Made by a program: the position numbers and the translations under genes
Notes under the pieces: generated by a model
What the model was told of the DNA's origin: nothing
Seen by the model: only the letters and a program-made list of their open reading frames with translations
Databases searched by the model: none
DNA from: Methanocorpusculum sp. MCE
Lineage (GTDB): Archaea; Halobacteriota; Methanomicrobia; Methanomicrobiales; Methanocorpusculaceae
DNA length: 31,034 nt
NCBI GenBank assembly: GCA_003315675.1
Contig: NIZU01000009.1
Span: 1 to 31,034, forward strand
Reading direction: 5' to 3'
Shown: positions 1 to 8,057 of the stretch, piece by piece
How positions within the stretch are numbered: the stretch's first letter is position 1
Layout: every line of letters begins with the position of its first letter

Positions 1-200
1 AAGAATTTCGTGATCGTAACGGCCTCGCTCGGGCAGACCTGTTTACACCAGGTGCATGTGATACACTCTGATTTATCGATGGAGACCTTCCCGGGGAGCT
101 GCAGCTCCTTTGGAAACTCACGCTGCACGGGAAGAGCTTTCTCAGGACAGGCATTCACGCATATCAGCCAGGCGTTGCATACCTCCTTCTCCCAGAGAAC
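1..200 (-). pseudogene. fwdF: Continuation of fwdF downstream of an in-frame TAG (partial)
   Basis: Reading the minus strand past the TAG at 201-203 in the same frame gives 66 further codons with no stop, down to the window edge. They encode two more ferredoxin cluster motifs. The first reads CNAWLICVNACP, where the second cysteine of a normal CxxCxxCxxxCP motif is tryptophan. The second, CITCTWCKQVCP, is complete. The linker contains LPGKVSIDKSECITC, as expected in the second half of a formylmethanofuran dehydrogenase polyferredoxin. There is no plausible start codon with a ribosome site just after the TAG, so this is most simply the 3' part of one gene. Either the gene is broken, the TAG is read through, or the base call is wrong. 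Confidence 0.75.
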
Positions 201-758
201 CTAACCGGTCGGCGTCATAGTCCCCGGATAGAAAGGATCTCTGGCAACGGTAAGTGCCGGGCATAATGTACCGCAGATACCGCAGATCGTACATTTTTCC
301 GTATCTACCTGAAAGGTAACGTCGCCGTTAAGAGCAGTCTGACGCTGCACGCCGCCTTCGACTTCGCCTTCATAAACGGGGACATCCCGGACAATAGCGT
401 CATGCGGGCAGGCCTCATGACAGGATGTACAGCGGACACACTTTTCCTCGCTAATCTCGGCAGTAAAATCATACTCAGGGAAACCTTCCTGCTCCAGAAT
501 CGGGAGGCTTGGTTCACCGTCGACTTCTACGAGAAGAGCATCAAACGGACACAGAATCGTGCAGACACCGCAGTATGAACACACTGCAGGATCGACAGAA
601 ATTGGTGCCTCGCCAGAGGCTGCACCGCGGATGGATGCACCGACCATACCTAAAGAAATCGCTTCCTTTGGACATGCGTCAACACAGATACCACAACCGA
701 CGCAGCGTGCAGTATCTAAGAGAAGATGGGAGATGCGTTTCAGGAGTTTTTGCTCCAT
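201..758 (-). CDS. fwdF: Formylmethanofuran dehydrogenase polyferredoxin subunit F, N-terminal part ending at in-frame TAG
   Basis: This 185-residue frame has four [4Fe-4S] motifs: CVGCGICVDACP near residue 19, CSYCGVCTILCP near 60, CVRCTSCHEACP near 107 and CTICGICGTLCP near 157. FwdF is the multi-cluster electron carrier of the W/Mo formylmethanofuran dehydrogenase complex, which makes formylmethanofuran from CO2 in the first step of methanogenesis. Family members are usually about 350-390 residues with eight clusters, so this frame is only half a protein. The same frame continues after the TAG. I chose the start at 758 (MEQKLLKRIS) because a G-rich stretch lies about 12 nt upstream and the longer frame to 833 adds a non-homologous-looking segment. 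Cluster spacing and linkers support FwdF, but another polyferredoxin is possible. Confidence 0.75.
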   Translation of the reverse strand: MEQKLLKRISHLLLDTARCVGCGICVDACPKEAISLGMVGASIRGAASGEAPISVDPAVCSYCGVCTILCPFDALLVEVDGEPSLPILEQEGFPEYDFTAEISEEKCVRCTSCHEACPHDAIVRDVPVYEGEVEGGVQRQTALNGDVTFQVDTEKCTICGICGTLCPALTVARDPFYPGTMTPTG

Positions 759-960
759 GATAACGGTCTTCCCCCCTTTTCTCACGGAATATTTAGGATA
801 CATTGTGCTTAATACCATGTGGGAATCCCTCAAATTGGAAAATACATTTTAGATAGAACCAACGTTCCATTTCGTCTGAAACCATTCTATGGACATGCGG
901 GAATATGGCCATACTGCCCGCACTAGCTGACTCCATTACAGACGCGCCACGTATGACAGG

Positions 961-982
961 TTATCGACCATCAATATTCGTC
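961..982 (-). repeat. 22-bp direct repeat, copy 1 (proximal)
   Basis: Plus-strand sequence begins TTATCGACCATC and ends AATATTCGTC. It matches the copy at 1316-1337 at 20 of 22 positions in the same orientation. In the fwdF direction it lies 8 bp downstream of an AT-rich box at 991-1000, so it would overlap the transcription start. It could be an operator or part of a duplicated promoter. Confidence 0.6.
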
Positions 983-990
983 AGTATCGT

Positions 991-1000
991 CATAAATAAA
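991..1000 (-). promoter_or_regulatory. Candidate proximal TATA box for fwdF
   Basis: On the minus strand this reads TTTATTTATG, an archaeal box-A-like sequence facing fwdF. A start about 25 nt downstream would give a leader of roughly 210 nt. Support comes from sequence similarity and from the repeated element lying at the same offset beside the distal box. Confidence 0.35.
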
Positions 1001-1263
1001 TTGATATTTACATTCCAGGCAAGTAAATTAAATCACATTAATATAATAAACTTGCCATGTACGATCTGGATGAAAACACGGACGGAAAATAATCAAAAAA
1101 ATAAGCGGGAAGATGCTGGTGTAGAACTATTTTCCCGCAAGGTCTATCTATGCTAAAGAGGATGGCTCCTCTTTGTTCGAATGCAAACTCGGATAAAGAT
1201 CATTCGTCCTGCATCGGAAACGAAGATCCACCGGGAACATGGAATGTACGACAGTCACGAATT

Positions 1264-1306
1264 CATGATGCCCGTCCAGGGGAACTACTCGATGTCGGGC
1301 ATCATG
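1264..1306 (-). promoter_or_regulatory. 11-bp perfect inverted repeat in the fwdF leader
   Basis: CATGATGCCCG at 1264-1274 pairs perfectly with CGGGCATCATG at 1296-1306 around a 21-nt loop. It lies about 20-60 nt downstream of the expected start from the distal promoter, so it would form a strong stem-loop in the transcript. It could be an RNA regulatory element or a protein-binding palindrome. I do not recognise a known riboswitch. Confidence 0.5.
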
Positions 1307-1315
1307 GACGACATA

Positions 1316-1337
1316 TTATCGACAATCAATATTCATC
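1316..1337 (-). repeat. 22-bp direct repeat, copy 2 (distal)
   Basis: Begins TTATCGACAATC and ends AATATTCATC. It differs from the copy at 961-982 at two positions. It sits 6 bp downstream (minus direction) of a good TATA box at 1344-1355, mirroring the arrangement of the proximal copy. Confidence 0.6.
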
Positions 1338-1343
1338 CGCACA

Positions 1344-1355
1344 CTTATAAATATT
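1344..1355 (-). promoter_or_regulatory. Candidate distal TATA box
   Basis: The minus strand reads AATATTTATAAG, close to the archaeal box A consensus, within an AT-rich tract. It faces fwdF and would start a transcript near 1325. That RNA would contain the 11-bp hairpin and the rest of the leader. Confidence 0.45.
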
Positions 1356-1485
1356 TTTCTTTAAAAAATGAAAATGTAAATTAAATATAATTGACACAAT
1401 CCACAGTCAAATACATCGCTGCATGACTGAGGAGCGGAAGAGCCGCCGGACTCGGGAACAAAAACCGGCAGGCCGCAGTTCACTT

Positions 1486-1497
1486 ATACAAAAAATA
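1486..1497 (-). terminator. T-rich terminator downstream of the U32 gene
   Basis: On the minus strand a CTATTTTTTG tract follows the U32 stop codon by about 10 nt. Archaeal RNA polymerase terminates at such T tracts without needing a hairpin. Confidence 0.45.
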
Positions 1498-1505
1498 GAA
1501 AGAAG

Positions 1506-3857
1506 TTATTCTCTGACCACACCGCGCAGGTAATGCCCTGCCGTGATGCCGCCGGACGCGATATCTTTTATCTGTTCTTTAAGTTCCTTGGGGTCGCCGC
1601 TTCCGTCAACGACCGCGGAGTAGATCGCGGTCATGCGGCGGATATACTCCGGACTTCGGCCGCGGGCATCAATCGAGATGACCGAAACGCCGGCCGCCGC
1701 GAGTTTCCCGACATACTCGATCAGGCAGGTCTCAGACGAGTTTAAGATATGACCCCGGCACTGGGAATCGGTCCTGACCCGGAATATTCTGTTCGTTTTA
1801 TCCTTCAGTGCCCAGGACTGACTGCAGCTCCGGCATCCCTGCACCGTTGCCGGAATACAGTTTTCGGAGATCATCACCTCAAGACTGCCCTGAACGATCA
1901 CCTCGGTCTTCGGCGGATGGGCATATGCCGCGAGATGCTCCATCAGCGTTCTGATCTGTTTTCCCGAGAGTTCCGGCGAGAGACAGACCTGACGACAGCT
2001 CTTCCCATACGTCACGGCCGAGCGGGCATTCGTAATGTTCAGACCCGAGCCGCCGTACTTCGGCACGCCCTTGATAACTTCAGCGGCCCCGACCCCGTCG
2101 ACAATAACGCCGGCGGCGCTTGGCGGGATTTTTGAGAGAAGCCCGGCAAATTCATGTTCCAAAACGATCCGCGGTAGCTTGTAGATGATCGGAAGATCAT
2201 AAATCTCCTCAAATCCTTCATAGACAACCTGTCCTGCTCCGGCCGAGTGGGCGGCCTTTGCCCCGACGACGGTATCAGTATAGACCTGGACGATCGGCGT
2301 GGTTCGCTCCGGGACCGCAGTGCCTTTTTCCGCATATGAACGGGTGGTCTGGACCAGTTGTCGGGCCAGTGCCGCCGCATCCAGAAACTTCCGGCGAAGA
2401 TCCGTGATGACGCTCATCGGCAGAAACATCGTGCCGTCATACTTCATCGTGAGACTTCTGACAGAGAACGGAGTGCCGCCGGTCTTTCGCATCTGGGTCT
2501 CGACCGACTCTTTGGAAACGGGCTTGTTCAGCGCTTCAAGCATCGGCATCTCGGTTTTGACCTCCACAGAATCCGAAGAGACCGTCAGCCGTCCCGATTT
2601 ATCGACCGAGACGACGATGTCGAGCGGGATTCTTCCGGCGGATGGTTTTGAAAGGATCGCGGCCGCTTTTCGTTCGGTCTTCATCCGCCGGGTGATCCAC
2701 AGCTCGCTGCCTAAGACGACGTCGGGCGGAGCGGGAATCTTGTAGGCATCCCCTTCCGGGAAGATATACGGCTCTTTATTCAGTGCGAACCCGGTCTCGC
2801 GGCCGGCGATCTTGAACACCAGACCGTCTCCCGTATCGGGGACCGGACCTTCGATCTTGACGATCACTTTGCCGCGGGACTCGTCCAGCCCGGACACATA
2901 CCCGGCATAGACGCCGCGGTTGTCGGGCTTTTTCACATTGATAAAGGTCCCCCACTTGTCGCCGAAAAGATAGCCTTTCGTAAACCCCCGGTTAAATGCA
3001 ATGGCGAGATCCTCCATCGTTTCATTCTCGGGAACGAACGCTTCCCCGGCAGCGATCGTATCAAGGCCCCTGCGGTAAGCATCAGTGACGATAGCCACAT
3101 ACTCTGGCGTCTTCAACCTTTCTTCGATCTTGACCGCCGCAACACCGAGACTGCAGACCTCTTCGAGGTAGGGATACAGACACAGATCACGCGGAGAGAG
3201 ATGATAATCTCCCTGAGTCGGCAACGTCTCTCCGTCCGCAAGAAGCGAGTAGGGTTTTCGGCACGGCTGGGCGCATGCCCCCTGATTCCCGCTTCGTCCG
3301 CCGATCACCGAGGAGAAAAGGCACTGTCCCGAGTATGCATAGCAGATCGCCCCGTGAATAAAGATCTCCAGCTCGACGCCGATCTCATTGGCGGCTTCGG
3401 CGATTCTTTTCACATCATCGAACGGAAGTTCACGGGACAGGACCACACGCGAGACGCCGTGTTCGGCAGCGAACCGGACACCTGCCGCGTTATGGATCGT
3501 CATCTGCGTGCTTGCATGCAGGGGAAGATCCGGCACGATCTCTCTCGGGAGAGAGAGGATGCCGACATCCTGCACCAGAATCGCGTCGACGCCGATATCG
3601 GAGAGGAAACGGAGATACTCGGCGATCACCGGCATGTCGTCATCATATGCGAGCGTATTGACGGTCACATACACTTTGACGCCGTACTGATGGGCAAACA
3701 CGACCGCACTTTTCAGTTCTTCGTTTGAAAAGTTGGCCGCATACTGGCGTGCACCAAAGAGTTTTCCGCCGAGATAGACAGCGTCGCAGCCGGCAAATAC
3801 AGCGGCTTTCAAAGCATCGGGCGAACCCGCAGGAGATAAGAGTTCAGGAATAACCAT
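1506..3857 (-). CDS. U32-family peptidase/hydroxylase-like protein
   Basis: This 783-residue protein opens with the U32 signature PELLSPAGSPDALKAAV and continues as a TIM-barrel-like N domain. Around residues 168-200 is the family core with cysteines at 172, 179, 195 and 199 (ICYAYSGQCL and GACAQPCRKP). In related proteins such cysteines are implicated in binding an Fe-S cluster. Although named peptidases, characterised bacterial U32 proteins act in RNA hydroxylation (RlhA, TrhP). The length fits the long YhbU/RlhA-like class with a C-terminal extension. The substrate here is unknown. It starts 14 bp after the rpoA2 stop, with a T9 tract instead of a ribosome-binding site between them. It may therefore be the last gene of the rpo operon or depend on read-through. 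Confidence 0.85.
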   Translation of the reverse strand: MVIPELLSPAGSPDALKAAVFAGCDAVYLGGKLFGARQYAANFSNEELKSAVVFAHQYGVKVYVTVNTLAYDDDMPVIAEYLRFLSDIGVDAILVQDVGILSLPREIVPDLPLHASTQMTIHNAAGVRFAAEHGVSRVVLSRELPFDDVKRIAEAANEIGVELEIFIHGAICYAYSGQCLFSSVIGGRSGNQGACAQPCRKPYSLLADGETLPTQGDYHLSPRDLCLYPYLEEVCSLGVAAVKIEERLKTPEYVAIVTDAYRRGLDTIAAGEAFVPENETMEDLAIAFNRGFTKGYLFGDKWGTFINVKKPDNRGVYAGYVSGLDESRGKVIVKIEGPVPDTGDGLVFKIAGRETGFALNKEPYIFPEGDAYKIPAPPDVVLGSELWITRRMKTERKAAAILSKPSAGRIPLDIVVSVDKSGRLTVSSDSVEVKTEMPMLEALNKPVSKESVETQMRKTGGTPFSVRSLTMKYDGTMFLPMSVITDLRRKFLDAAALARQLVQTTRSYAEKGTAVPERTTPIVQVYTDTVVGAKAAHSAGAGQVVYEGFEEIYDLPIIYKLPRIVLEHEFAGLLSKIPPSAAGVIVDGVGAAEVIKGVPKYGGSGLNITNARSAVTYGKSCRQVCLSPELSGKQIRTLMEHLAAYAHPPKTEVIVQGSLEVMISENCIPATVQGCRSCSQSWALKDKTNRIFRVRTDSQCRGHILNSSETCLIEYVGKLAAAGVSVISIDARGRSPEYIRRMTAIYSAVVDGSGDPKELKEQIKDIASGGITAGHYLRGVVRE

Positions 3858-3860
3858 GAT

Positions 3861-3869
3861 AAAAAAAAA
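3861..3869 (-). terminator. T9 tract between rpoA2 and the U32 gene
   Basis: Nine consecutive T on the minus strand fill most of the 14-bp gap between the rpoA2 stop and the U32 ATG. Such a tract is a typical archaeal termination or attenuation signal. It also occupies the position where a Shine-Dalgarno sequence would lie. Confidence 0.45.
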
Positions 3870-3871
3870 GA

Positions 3872-5386
3872 TTACTGAGGTGCCACGCGGCGGACCATTA
3901 GTTTGACATCTCCGGTACCGAGAAGAATCGGCTGACCGACGATGACGTTTTCCGTGACACCGGAAAGTTCATCGAATTCGTGGGCCACCGCTGCATCCAG
4001 CAGGTGGTTGACCGTGACTTCGAAACTTGCACGGGAAAGAACCGATTCCTTCTCGCCGGCAATTCCGTGACGACCGATCTGTTTGACCTCGCCGTCCATG
4101 CACATGATGTCTGCGACAAGCATGATGTGGCGAAGATCGACCGAAATACCCTGTTCTTTCAGGGTGGTGAACGCTTCGTAGATGATAGCCGAACGGGCAG
4201 CCTCAACACCGAGCGTGCTCGCAATCTCGGAGATGTTGTTTGTACGGGTCCTCGTACAGTCGACGCCGTCGATCTCGAAGACGTCTTTGAGGTTTGAACC
4301 CTCAGTATGGAGGATGTACTCGTCGTTTTCTTTTCGAACGACGACCCTCTTGATATCATCGATACCCTGAACAATGACCTGACGGACATGTTCGGCGAGC
4401 TGGAAGAGGTTCTGATAGGAGTCCTCGTTTTTCGGGAGGAACTTCAAGAGACCGTTCGCCTCGTCGACCTCGACTTCGAAGTCGCGGTAGTGACGCTTGT
4501 CTTTAATCTTCTGCGGAGCGCGGGCAAGAACTTCGGATACGGCGATCTTACGTTTCTTACAGACTTCTTTGTTGACCTGAACGAGAACGCACATCTCTGC
4601 GATGTCGGTCTCGATGTCGCCGAACTCGTGAAGGGGAGCGGCTTCGATCTTCCAGGAGACCTCACGTGCCTTATCACGGCTCTCGCGGTAGTCCTTGTCC
4701 TGGAAGATGGTCATGGTCGGGGTCGACGGCTCTTTTCTCGCATCCATGATTTCGATAAGACGCGGCAGACCGAGGGTAACGTTGATTTCAGCCACACCCG
4801 CGTAGTGGAACGTACGCATCGTCATCTGCGTACCCGGTTCACCAATGGAGTGGGCTGCGTTGATACCGACCGCTTCGCAGGGCTGAACACGGGTACGTTC
4901 ATACTCGGTGTTGATTCGGTCAACGATGTTTTCGAAGTTTGCGTCGGTTACTTCCTTGCCTGCATCATACTTCGAGATAAGGATCTTCGTGAGTTCCGTG
5001 GTCGTTGACACCGGCATGTTCTCGTCGACGAGTCTCCTTACGCGGGACTTCATGCGGGCGAGATCGATAGCCTCGAGATCCTCTTCGGATTTGCTCTCGA
5101 GCCAGTTCTTCAACTGCTGGAAGAGGGTCTTTGGAAGACCCCAGCTGTGCAGCTCGGCGGCGATCGGCGACTCGGGCTCTTCTGCGGCCTCTTCGGTCTT
5201 CTTGGCCTTCTTCGACCGGGGTTTCTTTTCTGCGGACTCGGCGGGGGTTTCCTCGGCAGATTCCGTTTCAAGAACCGCTTCGACCTTTTCCGCCAGGGAT
5301 TTCTTTGAGGTCGTTTCGGGAGTTTCTTCGATGACTTCTTCGAAGGTATCGAACTCCTCGTCGAACTCATCATTGTTTTGAACCAT
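3872..5386 (-). CDS. rpoA2: DNA-directed RNA polymerase subunit A''
   Basis: This is the C-terminal part of the largest polymerase subunit, carrying the trigger-loop region and the cleft/jaw domains. The conserved block is PCEAVGINAAHSIGEPGTQ followed by MTMRTFHYAGVA and LGLPRLIEIMDARK. The start MVQNNDEFDE is preceded by GGAGGAG seven bases upstream and lies 1 bp after the rpoA1 stop. The longer frame to 5419 lacks support. The protein is 504 residues, about 100 more than most archaeal A'' subunits. The excess is residues 1-78, a low-complexity stretch rich in Glu, Ala, Lys and Ser with a basic patch (KKPRSKKAKK). Homology to A'' begins near SWGLPKTLFQQL. Confidence 0.95.
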   Translation of the reverse strand: MVQNNDEFDEEFDTFEEVIEETPETTSKKSLAEKVEAVLETESAEETPAESAEKKPRSKKAKKTEEAAEEPESPIAAELHSWGLPKTLFQQLKNWLESKSEEDLEAIDLARMKSRVRRLVDENMPVSTTTELTKILISKYDAGKEVTDANFENIVDRINTEYERTRVQPCEAVGINAAHSIGEPGTQMTMRTFHYAGVAEINVTLGLPRLIEIMDARKEPSTPTMTIFQDKDYRESRDKAREVSWKIEAAPLHEFGDIETDIAEMCVLVQVNKEVCKKRKIAVSEVLARAPQKIKDKRHYRDFEVEVDEANGLLKFLPKNEDSYQNLFQLAEHVRQVIVQGIDDIKRVVVRKENDEYILHTEGSNLKDVFEIDGVDCTRTRTNNISEIASTLGVEAARSAIIYEAFTTLKEQGISVDLRHIMLVADIMCMDGEVKQIGRHGIAGEKESVLSRASFEVTVNHLLDAAVAHEFDELSGVTENVIVGQPILLGTGDVKLMVRRVAPQ

Positions 5387-5387
5387 G

Positions 5388-8057
5388 TTAGATCTCCTCC
5401 TTGAGAACGGATTCGGCAATACCTTTCACATCGACCGGCAGACCGGAAGCGGACTTGGCCGGATCGGTACCATCTTCTCCGTAGACGAACTGAATGATCT
5501 TGCCGCCGGTACTGCGGACAGTGCCGTCATACGCGACTTTGAGATCCTGCAGTGCGTTAATCATACGGCGCTGGAGGTAACCGGACTGGGATGTACGAAC
5601 CGCAGTATCCACAAGACCTTCACGACCTCCGATTGCATGGAAGAAGAACTCGGTCGGGTTCAGACCGGACTTGTAGGAGTTGCGGACGAAACCGTGTGCG
5701 TCGGCGCCTTTGTCGCTGCGTTTGAAGTGCGGGAGGGTGCGGTCTTCATATCCACGAACGATACGCTCACCACGCACTGCCTGCTGACCGATACAACCTG
5801 CCATCTGTGCGATGTTCAGCATCGAACCGCGGGCTCCGGAAACGGCCATGACCACAGCAGAGTTTTCGAAACCTAAGTGACGGGATGCGATATCACCGGT
5901 CCGGTCACGGGCTTTACCCAGCTCTTTCATGACCTGCATTTCAAGAGTCTCTTCAGGGGTTCTTCCGGGCATGGGCTCTAAGTGTCCCTGCTCGAAGATA
6001 TTGATACGGTTGGCGACATCGCGTTCTGCAGTGTCGAGCACGTCGCGGATCTGCTTGTACTCTTCCTTACCGAGATCGGTATCGTTGATACCGTACGAGA
6101 ATCCGTACAGCATGATCGCACGGATTGAGAGTTTCGTCAGATCGTCGATGTACTCTTTTGCACGCTGCGTGCCGTGCAGACGGATGATCCTGTTAAGAAT
6201 AGCTCCGTCCATTGCTCCCACAGACTTCTTGTCGATGGTTCCTCTGATGAGTTCTCCGTCGACGATTCTGACGAATGCGTCGTTCGGACAATACTTGTCC
6301 TTCGTACAGGGGTCGCAGTTCCGGCAGCAGGTAGCTTTGTAGAACATGTTGACGTCCTTTGGCAGGATCATCGAGAATGCCTGTTTGTTGCTCCAGTAGG
6401 GAATACCGTTTTCGACCTTGCCCGGTTTGGGGAGGTGTTCCATCTCGGTGTATTTTAAGAGATAGAGGAACTCGGATTTCGTGTACCACTTCAGCTGGTT
6501 CGTCAGCAGGAAGATACCGGAGATGTGGTCGTGAAGACCGCCGATGATCGGACCGCCGAAACGCGGCGAGAGAATGTTTTCCTGGACCGCGACGAGAAGT
6601 TCCGCTTCTGCACGTGCTTCCTCGGTCTGAGGAACGTGCAGGTTCATTTCATCTCCATCAAAGTCTGCGTTGTACGGGGGACATACTGCCGGGTTAAGGC
6701 GGAACGTTCTGCCGGTCATGACTTTGATGTGGTGGGACATGATGGACATACGGTGCAGAGACGGCTGACGGTTGAAGAGAACGATGTCCCCGTCACGCAG
6801 CTGTCTGTCGATCTTCCATCCGGGTTCAATCATTTCCGCAACGGTGTCGCAGTTACCTTCTTCACCGGCGATCAGTCTGATACGGCGGCCGTCGGGTCTG
6901 TTCACATAGTTCGCACCGCAGGGGTCGCGAAGGGTCGGTCTGTGCGGGCCGATCCGGATGAGTGCACGCATATCCTCAAGATTCTGCGTGGTCACTCTTA
7001 CAGGTACGGACATCTCGTTTGCGATGGCAAGCGGGATACCGACTTCGCCGATCGAAAGGTTCGGGTCTGGAGAGATAACCGTACGGGCGGAGAAGTTGAC
7101 ACGTTTACCGGATAAGGATCCGCGGAAACGGCCGTCTTTTCCTTTCAGACGCTGAGAGAGTGTCTTGAGCGGTCTGCCGGACCGGTGTCTCGCCGGCGGG
7201 CATCCTGCGACCTCGTTGTCGAGGTAGGTGGTGACGTGGTACTGGAGAAGCTCCCACAGATCCTCAATAATGAGCTGCGGGGCACCTGCGTCCTGGTTTT
7301 CCTTAAAGCGCTGGTTGATCCTGATGATATCCACAAGCTTGTGGGTCAGATCATCCTCGGATCTCTGACCGTTTTCAAGGATAATGGACGGGCGGACGGT
7401 TACCGGCGGGACGGGAAGGACGGTAAGAACGGTCCATTCGGGTCTTGCGTCTTCGGGATCGATACCGAGAAGACGGAGATCGTCGTCCGGGATCTTTTCG
7501 AGCCGCTCGCGGATGTCGGCGGAGGTCAGTTTGCGTTCCGACTTGTGGACTTTGCCGTCTTCACCCATTTCGGTGACGATCTCGACGAACGAGGTCGGCT
7601 TCTCGAAGTTGATCTTGAACTGCTGATCGCCGCAGTAGGGGCATATACGTTCCTTCTTGATATCCTTCTCGCCGATGGTCTCGGCTGAGTAGGGGTCGTC
7701 TTCAAGTGCGGAGAAGCGTTCGATTTCTTCTTTGTCGAGAAGAAGCCGGCCGCAGTCACGGCAGGTGACACGGAGAAGTTTTCTGATCAAGCGGGTGTAT
7801 CCGACATGGATAACCGGTTTTGCGAGATCGATGTGACCGAAGTGACCAGGACAGTCGCCCTGCTTCTGACCGCAGGTCTTGCAGCGAAGTCCCGGGTCGA
7901 TAACACCGAGACTCGGGTCCATGAGACCTTTAGGATATGGGAATCCATCATCGTCGTACGTGTCGGGCCAGATGACCTTACAGACACTCATGTCGCGGAT
8001 CGCTTTCGGTGAAAGAATACCAAACTCGATCTTGCCGATTCTCTTTGGCGAGGTCAT
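5388..8057 (-). CDS. rpoA1: DNA-directed RNA polymerase subunit A'
   Basis: This 889-residue subunit carries the catalytic Mg-binding loop NADFDGDEMNLH at 463-474. Zinc-binding residues sit in CKTCGQKQGDCPGHFGH (59-75), with further CxxC pairs at 99-102 and 139-142. A cysteine-rich insert, CCRNCDPCTKDKYC, lies at 577-590; comparable cysteines occur in other euryarchaeal A' subunits, to my recollection. A' pairs with A'' to form the bacterial beta' equivalent. Its ATG overlaps the rpoB1 stop (ATGA, 8054-8057), which indicates translational coupling in the operon. Confidence 0.97.
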   Translation of the reverse strand: MTSPKRIGKIEFGILSPKAIRDMSVCKVIWPDTYDDDGFPYPKGLMDPSLGVIDPGLRCKTCGQKQGDCPGHFGHIDLAKPVIHVGYTRLIRKLLRVTCRDCGRLLLDKEEIERFSALEDDPYSAETIGEKDIKKERICPYCGDQQFKINFEKPTSFVEIVTEMGEDGKVHKSERKLTSADIRERLEKIPDDDLRLLGIDPEDARPEWTVLTVLPVPPVTVRPSIILENGQRSEDDLTHKLVDIIRINQRFKENQDAGAPQLIIEDLWELLQYHVTTYLDNEVAGCPPARHRSGRPLKTLSQRLKGKDGRFRGSLSGKRVNFSARTVISPDPNLSIGEVGIPLAIANEMSVPVRVTTQNLEDMRALIRIGPHRPTLRDPCGANYVNRPDGRRIRLIAGEEGNCDTVAEMIEPGWKIDRQLRDGDIVLFNRQPSLHRMSIMSHHIKVMTGRTFRLNPAVCPPYNADFDGDEMNLHVPQTEEARAEAELLVAVQENILSPRFGGPIIGGLHDHISGIFLLTNQLKWYTKSEFLYLLKYTEMEHLPKPGKVENGIPYWSNKQAFSMILPKDVNMFYKATCCRNCDPCTKDKYCPNDAFVRIVDGELIRGTIDKKSVGAMDGAILNRIIRLHGTQRAKEYIDDLTKLSIRAIMLYGFSYGINDTDLGKEEYKQIRDVLDTAERDVANRINIFEQGHLEPMPGRTPEETLEMQVMKELGKARDRTGDIASRHLGFENSAVVMAVSGARGSMLNIAQMAGCIGQQAVRGERIVRGYEDRTLPHFKRSDKGADAHGFVRNSYKSGLNPTEFFFHAIGGREGLVDTAVRTSQSGYLQRRMINALQDLKVAYDGTVRSTGGKIIQFVYGEDGTDPAKSASGLPVDVKGIAESVLKEEI

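Larger units (their letters stand above)
759..1505. other. Long non-coding leader and intergenic region upstream of fwdF
   Basis: This 747-bp stretch holds no convincing gene; its short open frames have no family features and weak starts. It is AT-rich in places. It contains two promoter-like TATA sequences facing fwdF, two near-identical 22-bp elements, and an 11-bp inverted repeat (listed separately). A further AT box (CTAAATATTCC on the minus strand, about 790-800) lies close to the fwdF start. A weaker inverted repeat, GGCAAGT/ACTTGCC, pairs 1018-1024 with 1050-1056. Confidence 0.6.

Noticed and set aside
201..203. TAG in fwdF as pyrrolysine
   Set aside because: No pylT or pylS gene is visible here and polyferredoxins are not known Pyl proteins. 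The nearby Cys to Trp change points to decay or error. It is kept only as a test in the finding.
905..1384. Short plus-strand open frames in the fwdF leader
   Set aside because: Weak starts, no family features, and they overlap promoter and repeat elements.
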